Assembly: GCA_018609825.1 (NCBI GenBank)
Contig: JAHEOA010000199.1
Location: 1-5,571, forward strand
DNA length: 5,571 nucleotides
DNA from: Candidatus Bipolaricaulota bacterium
Lineage (GTDB): Bacteria; Bipolaricaulota; Bipolaricaulia; RBG-16-55-9
Reading direction: 5' to 3'
Both the position numbers and the translations under genes were made by a program. Position 1 is the first letter of the stretch; each line of letters starts with the position of its first letter. A model generated the notes under the pieces. It saw nothing but the letters and a program-made list of their open reading frames with translations, had not been told where the DNA came from and searched no databases. Shown piece by piece: positions 1 through 5,571 of the stretch.

Positions 1-1
1 C

Positions 2-388
2 GAGTCGGCCGAACGAGCAGCCGAGGATCTCTGGGCCCAGTACGAGCGCTACAAGGCGACCGGGGAATTCGTCGGCATGGACATGGCCCGGAAGTATTTC
101 CAGATGGGCTACACCCGGGCGATGCGCTACGCCCGCTATCCTGGCGGCCGCAATCGGGCCTCCGACGGCACGCCCCTTGAGCCCGAAGAGTGGGCAGACG
201 CCGAGAAGCACGCGATCGCCCAGATCTATGCGCGCTACCTCGCCGCCGTGCGAGCCGATCCGGCCTACCAACAGGCCAAGTCGGCCCACCAGCGTCGTGG
301 GGGCCCCCTGACACTGCGAGCGGAGTTGGGTCGTCGGCATCCGATCCGTCAGCCGGACGCCGTTCGTACCGTCATTGTTCTACGATGA
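2..388 (+). CDS. DUF4385 family protein, 3' part (5' end outside window)
   Basis: The frame is open from the left edge and ends at TGA 386-388, giving the last 128 residues. The start lies outside the window; the internal ATG at 77 is not the true start, because the family-like sequence begins upstream of it (ESAERAAEDLWAQYERYK). The recognisable core is FVGMDMARKYFQMGYTRAMR followed by a YPGGRN segment, which I recognise as the conserved C-terminal half of DUF4385, a small soluble family of about 150 residues with no established function. A further helix around IAQIYARYLAAVRADPAYQQ also fits. The family normally ends soon after this helix. Here about 27 further residues, rich in Arg and Pro, follow a G5C5 run at 299-308 and look unlike family sequence, so a one-base indel near the end is possible. 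The gene is convergent with the minus-strand genes. Family assignment is from memory of its motif and is fairly secure; function is unknown. Confidence 0.8.
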   Translation, partial: ESAERAAEDLWAQYERYKATGEFVGMDMARKYFQMGYTRAMRYARYPGGRNRASDGTPLEPEEWADAEKHAIAQIYARYLAAVRADPAYQQAKSAHQRRGGPLTLRAELGRRHPIRQPDAVRTVIVLR

Positions 389-585
389 CGACTGTCCGGC
401 GCCTGTACGTCAATTTTGACCCTGGCGGCGACCGCCTTTGTCGTAATCGTCCTCGGGAGCCTGTTCTCCGGCCACCTGTGCACGTTGGTCCACATGATTG
501 GCCAACCGGTCTGAGCGCGGTTCGGATGTTGGAAGGCGCTTGCAGATCGAGCTATTGTTCCCCTCGGCTTTACCGTGGCCGATAT
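389..585. other. Convergent intergenic region, no firm feature
   Basis: This stretch separates the end of the DUF4385 gene from the second stop of the NmrA-like reading frame. It looks less GC-rich than its surroundings. I see no RNA gene and no clear intrinsic terminator: the best stem (484-490 with 500-506, 7 bp including one G-U pair, 9-nt loop) has no T-tract after it. A hydrophobic 32-codon frame runs from a TTG at 416 to TGA at 512-514, but it has no Shine-Dalgarno sequence and I do not call it a gene. Confidence 0.5.
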
Positions 586-774
586 CTATGGACGCCAACA
601 GGCTTGATAGTCCTCGACAAACGCTCGTAACGTCCGCGGCTCCCGGCCCATGACCGCCTCGAAGTCATCGCTCACGCGATCGGCCAGGCCGAAGCGGGCC
701 GTCGTGTAGAGCGCGGCCATGATCAAGACGTAGGCGCGCGGGACGCCCTCCGCCCGCTTGCGCCGATAGAAGGT
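586..774 (-). pseudogene. Detached 3' tail of the NmrA-like gene, after an in-frame TAG
   Basis: Reading on past the TAG at 775-777 in the same frame gives 62 sense codons and then a second TAG at 586-588. The tail begins TFYRRKRAEGVPRAYVLIMA, continues with ALYTTARFGLADRVSDDFEA and ends near LRAFVEDYQ. From memory, this is the C-terminal region expected of NmrA-like NAD(P)-binding proteins: a helical substrate-side segment closing with an F-x-x-D-Y helix. With it, the full frame (586-1437) would encode about 283 residues, a normal length for the family. The tail keeps GC-rich third positions over most of its length and has no frameshift or other stop, so the interruption is recent or is a base error. 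I see no Shine-Dalgarno sequence that would let the tail be translated separately. Confidence 0.8.
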
Positions 775-1437
775 CTACAGCGACGGGTCCCGATACGTGA
801 TCGGCCGCCCGAGCACCTCGGTGAAGATCTCGGCGACGGCGTCGTAGTCGAGCGCCTCCGGGCCCGTCAGGTCGTAGGCCTCGGCCGTCTCGTCCGTGAG
901 CGCCCGGACGGCCACCTCGGCGACGTCGCGGCAGTCGACGAAGCTCGTCTTGCCGTGACCGGCCGGGACGAAGATCTCGTCGCGGTCGCGGATCTCGGCG
1001 CGGTGGGCCGTGCTGAAGTTCTGCATGAAGAAGCTCGCGCGCAAGAAAGTGTGGGGGATGCCCACCTCACGGACGTCGGCCTCGACCGTCCGGTGCGGCA
1101 CGACGGGGTTGCGCTCCACACCGAACAGCGACAGAAAGACGATCTTCGCAACCCCCGCTTCACGGCACGCGCGGATGAACGGGCGGATGTGGGTCTTGAC
1201 GTCGGAGATGGCGGGCGGGCGGACGAGAAAGACGCGGTCGACGCCGTCGAGGGCGGGGCCATATGTGGCAGCATCCGTGAAGTCAAAGCGGACGGGATTG
1301 ACGTTGGCGCCCCAATCGGGCTCGTCGGTCCTGTCGGGATCACGGACAGCGGCTCGGACGTGCGCGTCAGTCCCGCTCAATTGGCGCACGACGTCGGCGC
1401 CGACGTTGCCCGTGGCACCGGTGACGAGCAATTGCAT
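775..1437 (-). CDS. NmrA-like NAD(P)-binding protein (atypical SDR), truncated by premature stop
   Basis: The ATG at 1437 begins MQLLVTGATGNVGADVV, a Rossmann fold opening with the glycine motif G-A-T-G-N-V-G at residues 7-13. Later segments typical of NmrA-like atypical short-chain dehydrogenases are DGVDRVFLVRPP (64-75), VAKIVFLSLFGVERN (96-110), the TFLRASFFMQNF stretch (130-141) and a DVAEVAVRAL helix (171-180). The classical SDR Y-x-x-x-K catalytic pair is not evident, as usual in NmrA-like proteins, which act as redox sensors or oxidoreductases on varied substrates. No substrate can be inferred. It is cytoplasmic, with no signal peptide. The product as written is 220 residues and ends at RDPSL before TAG 775-777, about 62 residues short of the family. 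The start lies 9 bp after the ABC permease stop with no Shine-Dalgarno sequence, so translation probably depends on coupling. The truncated protein keeps the nucleotide-binding fold but probably lacks part of the substrate side. Confidence 0.85.
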   Translation of the reverse strand: MQLLVTGATGNVGADVVRQLSGTDAHVRAAVRDPDRTDEPDWGANVNPVRFDFTDAATYGPALDGVDRVFLVRPPAISDVKTHIRPFIRACREAGVAKIVFLSLFGVERNPVVPHRTVEADVREVGIPHTFLRASFFMQNFSTAHRAEIRDRDEIFVPAGHGKTSFVDCRDVAEVAVRALTDETAEAYDLTGPEALDYDAVAEIFTEVLGRPITYRDPSL

Positions 1438-1446
1438 GGTTGCGTG

Positions 1447-2193
1447 TTACAGCTTGATCTTCCGAAACATGTACGCCCCGAAGCCGAGCATCGCGACGGT
1501 GAAAGCGCCCAGGACGATCAGGCTGATCCACGGACTGATGTCGGCCACGCCGAGCACCCCGTAGCGGATGCCCTGGACGCCGTACGTCAGCGGATCGATG
1601 TAGGTCAGTCCCTGAAGCCAGGATGGCAGCCCCTCTAGCGGAAACAGCGCCCCCGACAGAAAGAAAAGCGGAAAGATGCCGAAGTTGATGATGAACTGGA
1701 ACCCCTGCATGTCCTCCATGCGCGAGGCGGCGGCGACGCCGAGCGCCGTGAAGCACAGGCCGATCAGCACCATGAAGACGACGGCGAGGAGGAAGCCGCC
1801 GACGTTGCCGATCGACACGCCCAACCCCAACGAGATGACGAAGATGAGCCCGCCCTGAATGAGGGCGATCGTCGCGCCGCCCAGCGTCTGCCCGATCATG
1901 ATCTCCAGGCGCGAGATCGGGGCGACCAGCGTCTCCTTGAGAAATCCGAACTGCTTGTCCCAGACGACCTGGATGCCGGAGAACATCGAGGCAAACAGAA
2001 TCGTCATGGCGACGATGCCGGGCGCGATGAAGCTGAGATAGTTCTCCACGTTCGGGATCGCGAGCGCGTTGTCCAGGCCGAAGCCCAGAATCAAGAGAAA
2101 GAAGAACGGCATCCCCAGGCTGCCGACGATACGGCTCTTGGAGCGCACGTAGCGCTTGACGTTGCGCAGCCAGATGGTGTAGATCGCTTCCAT
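1447..2193 (-). CDS. ABC-2 type transporter permease (DrrB-like)
   Basis: This 248-residue integral membrane protein is the membrane half of an ABC exporter, paired with the ATPase encoded just upstream. It has a short cytoplasmic N-terminus with an amphipathic YTIWLRNVKRYVRSKSR segment (5-21) and six likely membrane helices near residues 24-40, 55-75, 104-126, 131-155, 165-186 and 222-243. The family signature between helices 5 and 6 is clear: FFLSGALFPLEGLPSWLQGL (177-196), then YIDPLTYGVQGIRYGVLG (198-215). The coupling region KETLVAPISRLEIMIGQ (86-102) is also typical of ABC-2 permeases. The ATG at 2193 is supported by GGAGGA 7 nt upstream. The ATPase stop is 41 nt upstream. DrrB-type permeases export drugs, lipids or polysaccharides; the substrate here is not visible. 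The position after a beta-helix gene and an ATPase gene also matches nosY. The stop is TAA at 1447-1449. Confidence 0.93.
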   Translation of the reverse strand: MEAIYTIWLRNVKRYVRSKSRIVGSLGMPFFFLLILGFGLDNALAIPNVENYLSFIAPGIVAMTILFASMFSGIQVVWDKQFGFLKETLVAPISRLEIMIGQTLGGATIALIQGGLIFVISLGLGVSIGNVGGFLLAVVFMVLIGLCFTALGVAAASRMEDMQGFQFIINFGIFPLFFLSGALFPLEGLPSWLQGLTYIDPLTYGVQGIRYGVLGVADISPWISLIVLGAFTVAMLGFGAYMFRKIKL

Positions 2194-2200
2194 GGGTCCA

Positions 2201-2206
2201 TCCTCC
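2201..2206 (-). promoter_or_regulatory. Shine-Dalgarno site of the ABC permease
   Basis: On the minus strand this reads GGAGGA, 7 nt before the ATG at 2193. It supports that start and shows the permease has its own ribosome entry despite the short 41-nt gap after the ATPase gene. Confidence 0.85.
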
Positions 2207-2234
2207 GTTTCGGGCGGCGAGTGAGCCCGTCCCG

Positions 2235-3220
<986 letters not shown>

Positions 3221-3224
<4 letters not shown>

Positions 3225-4264
3225 TCGCCGAAGGTCACCGTCTCCAGGAGAAACTGCAGTTCGTCCGGACAGACGTTCGCGTCGGCGTTGTCGACGACCG
3301 TGTTGCCGCTGCCCTCGACGGTGCCGTCGAAGGCGTCCCCGGCGTTGAACGCCTCGACGCAGGCCTCGCGATGGGCGAGCACGCCGCTGCCCTCGTTGGC
3401 CTCGATCGTGTTGCGATAGAGCTCCGCGGTCGCGGACTCCTCCAGGTTGATGCCGTGGCCCGCGTTGCCCGACAGCGTCGACCCGAACATGCGGGCCGTG
3501 CTGAAGCCGCGCAGATAGAGGCCGTGGTTGCCGTTGTTGGCGAGGTCCGTGTCGAGGACCCGAACCGAGGCGGAGAAGATGGCGATCAGGCCGTTCGCCC
3601 CGTTGTCGGTGATCGTCGAGTTGGCCACGCGCACGGGGTTGGAGCTGGACGTCCCCAGTCCCTGGGTCGCGTTGTTGGAGAAGTCGGAGCGGAACAGGTC
3701 GGCCGTCGCCTCGTCGAGGGCGAGCAGGCCCGTGTTGCCGTTGTCGCGGAACGAGGCGTTGACGGCCGTCACGAAGGCCTCATTCTGAGCGTGGAGGCCG
3801 TCGTTGGCGTTGCTCGTGACGACGACGTCGGTGAGGGTGACGTCCGCGTTGCCGAGCACGCCGATCCCGTCGCCCTCCGTGGCCCCCGACAGGTCGTCCC
3901 GACAGCTGCCCGGGCTCGCGCCGCGCAGCGTCAGGTTCGTCAATTGGACCTCGATCGCTGCGGACGAGCCGCCCACGATCAGCGCGACCGGGCATCCCTG
4001 GTTGCTCGCCGCGATCTCGACGTCGTTCGGGTTGGGGCCCAACCCCTGGACCGTCAGGCTCTTGTCGATCGTCAGGTTGGCCTGCCAGGTGCCCTCGGCC
4101 ACGAGGACGGTCCCGCCCTCGGCGACCGCGTTGATCGCGGCCGGAATCGACTCAACGTCTTCGGGAACGCGAACGATGCGGGAAGCGTCTTGCGCCGCCG
4201 GCGCCAAGCTCAACCCGATCCACAGTCCCAGAAACAACGCCGCAACGGCCAATCGTCTCGTCAT
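3221..4264 (-). CDS. Secreted right-handed parallel beta-helix protein (NosD-like)
   Basis: The product has 347 residues. Residues 1-23 form a signal peptide (MTRRL, hydrophobic core, A-P-A before a likely cut at 23/24); no lipobox Cys is present, so it should be soluble in the periplasm or secreted. A segment typical of pectate-lyase-like folds follows (IPAAINAVAEGGTVLVAEGT, 40-59, then LTIDKSLTVQGLG, 64-76). Residues 133-293 are seven consecutive coils of exactly 23 residues, each starting Gly-hydrophobic and usually ending in an Asn-rich turn (SNAND, DNGNT, NNGNH). A partial eighth coil starts at 294. Four Cys (91, 121, 302, 332) could form two disulfides capping the helix ends. Such proteins include polysaccharide lyases and NosD; I see no catalytic residues that favour an enzyme. 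The gene sits before an ABC ATPase (4-bp overlap) and an ABC-2 permease, the order of nosDFY. The ATG is supported by AAAGGAG 8 nt upstream. Confidence 0.88.
3386..3868 (-). repeat. Seven tandem 23-residue beta-helix coils (protein-level repeat)
   Basis: This span codes for residues 133-293 of the beta-helix protein. Each 69-bp unit encodes one coil, starting at residues 133, 156, 179, 202, 225, 248 and 271. First residues are GIG, GLH, GLL, GLG, GLI, GLY and GIN. The register is perfect, with no insertion or deletion, while the DNA copies have diverged, so this is an old structural repeat rather than a recent DNA expansion. Confidence 0.85.
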
Positions 4265-4272
4265 GATCAGCG

Positions 4273-4279
4273 CTCCTTT
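4273..4279 (-). promoter_or_regulatory. Shine-Dalgarno site of the beta-helix gene
   Basis: The minus strand reads AAAGGAG, 8 nt before the ATG at 4264. It fixes the start, giving the protein a complete signal peptide, and provides independent ribosome entry after the 138-nt gap. Confidence 0.85.
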
Positions 4280-4337
4280 GCCTCATCGGGGCGACCCGTG
4301 GGTCCTGTCCGTCCGTCGTCGATGGGGGGCGCCGGCC

Positions 4338-4365
4338 CCGGCGGATGCACGGGGGCACCCGCCGG
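4338..4365 (-). other. Intercistronic GC-rich stem-loop
   Basis: A perfect 7-bp inverted repeat (CCGGCGG at 4338-4344, CCGCCGG at 4359-4365) encloses 14 nt. Inside, after one mismatch (4345/4358), TGC 4346-4348 pairs with GCA 4355-4357 around a 6-nt loop. It lies in the 138-nt gap between the LolA-like stop and the beta-helix start, the longest gap in the minus-strand unit. No T-run follows on the minus strand, so it is not a classical intrinsic terminator. It may stabilise the upstream message or partly reduce expression downstream, or it may be chance in GC-rich DNA. Confidence 0.45.
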
Positions 4366-4402
4366 AGCCGTCGCGGGGTGAGAAGGGGGTTGATGCCACG
4401 AA

Positions 4403-5290
4403 TCAGTTGACGCACGGCGACTCAACGCCGAACTCCTCGGGATTGAAATCGGGCAGGTTCTCCGGGTCGAACATCCCGTCCGGGAACTCGCCCTCCGGAC
4501 GACGGCGCTCCTCGGTCGTCACCGTCGTCTTGCTCTCGTCAAGGATGTTTTCCACGACGATCCGATTGGGGACGATGTCGCCGTCGAACTCGACGAACTG
4601 ATCCAGCGTCAACGTGCGCTCCAGCGCCTCGTTGGCGTTGTTGAACTCGGCCCGGAAGGTCACGAACTCGTCGGTGTCGATCCAGACGGTGCCCGTGGGA
4701 AAGTCGACGTCGGCGTCCTCGCGCGCCTCAAGCGTCACGCGATAGGCCTCGCGCTCGGTCGACTCGCCGCGCCAGGAGACCTCGACCGTCTCGGTGCCCT
4801 CGAGCGTCCCGACGTAATCGTCATTGAAGTCCTGGCCGCCGCCGCCGATCTCGTCGCGCTCCAGATTGGAGCCGGCGAAGCTGGCGTCCCGTTCCTCTTG
4901 GCTGACAAGCTCCTTGACATCTCCGAGCGCCGAGAGGAAAAGCCACAGTTGCGAATCTTCCCCGGCGGCATCCGGGTCGTGGGTCAGGAACATCGTGCCG
5001 CACTCGGCTTCGGGGCGCAGGAAGTAGATGAGCGACTTGTCCACCCCGTCCTGTTCGGCCTTGCTGAAGAAGCCGAACTCGCGATTGCCCGTCGAGCCGT
5101 CGGAGAAGACGAGGTCGAACGTCGTCCGGGAGAGCTGGCTGCCCTGCGTGTTGAAGCCGCCCTCCTCGGCAGCGCGTTCCAGGATCTCGTCGCCCGTGGG
5201 CTCGCCGTCCTGGGCGCCCACCCAGGGGCCGAGTCCCCCGGCCACCGCGAGCCCGAGCGCGATTGTGAGTCCGATGCGAAGCGTTTTCAT
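4403..5290 (-). CDS. LolA-like outer-membrane lipoprotein-sorting family protein
   Basis: The product has 295 residues. The N-terminus is a signal peptide (MKTLR, hydrophobic core, likely cut after V-G-A at residue 26) without a lipobox, so it is probably periplasmic. The core resembles the LolA-like family often annotated as outer membrane lipoprotein-sorting protein: SLIYFLRPEAECGTMFLTHD (86-105), QLWLFLSALGDVKELVSQEE (114-133), the F-A-G-S-N-L-E-R-D-E segment (138-147), and TGTVWIDTDEFVTFRAEF (199-216), matching the family's repeated strands of an open beta-barrel that carries a lipid. After about residue 263 comes an acidic, Pro-rich tail ending ESPCVN. Mature Cys residues are only 97 and 293. 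It follows the RND/MMPL-type transporter gene by 37 nt, a known pairing suggesting lipid or lipoprotein movement between membranes. The start is supported by a near-perfect AAAGGAGG 8 nt upstream. The cargo is unknown, and it is not the canonical LolA. Confidence 0.85.
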   Translation of the reverse strand: MKTLRIGLTIALGLAVAGGLGPWVGAQDGEPTGDEILERAAEEGGFNTQGSQLSRTTFDLVFSDGSTGNREFGFFSKAEQDGVDKSLIYFLRPEAECGTMFLTHDPDAAGEDSQLWLFLSALGDVKELVSQEERDASFAGSNLERDEIGGGGQDFNDDYVGTLEGTETVEVSWRGESTEREAYRVTLEAREDADVDFPTGTVWIDTDEFVTFRAEFNNANEALERTLTLDQFVEFDGDIVPNRIVVENILDESKTTVTTEERRRPEGEFPDGMFDPENLPDFNPEEFGVESPCVN

Positions 5291-5298
5291 GGGGGATT

Positions 5299-5306
5299 CC
5301 TCCTTT
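5299..5306 (-). promoter_or_regulatory. Strong Shine-Dalgarno site of the LolA-like gene
   Basis: The minus strand reads AAAGGAGG, a near-perfect match to the 16S rRNA tail, 8 nt before the ATG at 5290. It is the strongest ribosome binding site in the window and suggests the LolA-like protein is made in higher amounts than its neighbours. Confidence 0.88.
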
Positions 5307-5327
5307 GAGAGATAGACGAATCTGCCA

Positions 5328-5571
5328 TTAGTCGGATGCCGGTTCGGCCGTGTCCGGTTGAATGAACGGGCTGGACGACGTCAAAAAGCTCGGCTTGCGC
5401 AGCACCAGGATCGCCGGCACGACGGTGAAGCTGCTCACGCTGGCGACGACCATTGTCAGCACGATCAGCAGCCCGAAGTTGACGAGCCCTTGGAACGAGC
5501 TGAGCAGCAAGACGGCAAAGCCGAGCACGAGCGCCACGGCGTTGTAGAAGATCCCCTTGCCGGCGCTGCGC
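5328..5571 (-). CDS. RND/MMPL-type transporter, C-terminal end (5' part outside window)
   Basis: The last 80 codons of a gene that enters from the right edge; it stops at TAA 5328-5330. The sequence GKGIFYNAVALVLGFAVLLL is followed by SSFQGLVNFGLLIVLTMVVA and a segment ending TVVPAILVLRKP. This is the hallmark of the last two membrane helices of RND-superfamily transporters of the MMPL/SSD type: G-x-x-I at the helix start, GF-x-x-LLxS, xFG-L, and a closing hydrophobic-P-A-ILVL. A short hydrophilic tail (about 20 residues, LTSSSPFIQPDTAEPASD) ends the protein. The GTG at 5537 is internal and not the start, since the helix continues upstream of it. Such inner-membrane proton-driven transporters export lipids, hopanoids, drugs or other hydrophobic molecules. 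Its pairing with a LolA-like gene 37 nt downstream favours a lipid or lipoprotein role over drug efflux. Subfamily cannot be decided from this fragment. Confidence 0.88.
   Translation of the reverse strand, partial: RSAGKGIFYNAVALVLGFAVLLLSSFQGLVNFGLLIVLTMVVASVSSFTVVPAILVLRKPSFLTSSSPFIQPDTAEPASD

Noticed and set aside
484..506. Hairpin as a terminator for the DUF4385 gene
   Set aside because: Only 7 bp with a G-U pair and no following T-run; not distinguishable from chance.
190..630. + strand frame of 146 codons overlapping the DUF4385 gene
   Set aside because: Overlaps a recognised family in another frame; low-complexity Arg/Ser/Pro translation.
775..777. Reassigned TAG codon (amber recoding) in the NmrA-like gene
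   Set aside because: The same frame ends at another TAG, and no other gene in the window has an internal TAG; a point mutation or sequence error is simpler.
955..1638. + strand open frame of 227 codons opposite the NmrA-like gene and permease end
   Set aside because: Spans two real minus-strand genes and has no recognisable protein features.
3386..3868. Regular 69-bp units as a CRISPR or DNA satellite array
   Set aside because: The units are diverged at DNA level and regular only as protein; they are beta-helix coils.
3371..4381. Long + strand open frame of 336 codons opposite the beta-helix gene
   Set aside because: Its codons mirror the GC-biased third positions of the real gene; the translation is Val/Arg/Ala-rich with no domain, while the minus strand gives a signal peptide and regular coils.
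4898..5308. + strand frames of about 95 to 136 codons opposite the LolA-like gene
   Set aside because: Shadows of a gene with a signal peptide, strong ribosome site and family motifs on the minus strand.

Overview
The window is GC-rich bacterial DNA. Every open frame I accept has a strong G/C bias at the third codon position, and this same bias produces long spurious frames on the opposite strand. Two secreted proteins, a LolA-like envelope protein and the end of an RND/MMPL-type transporter suggest a bacterium with a complex, probably two-membrane, envelope. I cannot name a phylum from sequence alone.

Layout. At the left edge (2-388, + strand) is the 3' part of a DUF4385-family gene. A convergent intergenic stretch follows (389-585) with no firm feature. 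Everything to its right is on the minus strand and reads like one transcription unit entering from the right edge. In transcription order it holds: the last 80 residues of an RND/MMPL-type transporter (5328-5571); a secreted LolA-like protein (4403-5290); a secreted right-handed parallel beta-helix protein with seven exact 23-residue coils (3221-4264); a DrrA/CcmA-type ABC ATPase (2235-3224); an ABC-2 permease (1447-2193); and an NmrA-like NAD(P)-binding protein (775-1437). The last gene is cut by an in-frame TAG, and its coding sequence continues in the same frame for 62 more codons to a second TAG at 586-588.

How the genes may work together. RND/MMPL transporters next to LolA-like proteins are a known pairing, thought to handle lipids or lipoproteins between membranes. 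The order beta-helix protein, ABC ATPase, ABC-2 permease matches the order of nosD-nosF-nosY, where a periplasmic beta-helix protein docks onto an ABC transporter. The beta-helix and ATPase genes overlap by 4 bp, so they are probably translationally coupled. My inference is a combined envelope export or trafficking locus. The NmrA-like gene at the end looks like a passenger that is decaying or carries a sequencing error.

The points most worth a second look are the NosDFY-like arrangement inside an RND/LolA-type operon, the interrupted NmrA-like gene, and a stem-loop between the LolA-like and beta-helix genes.
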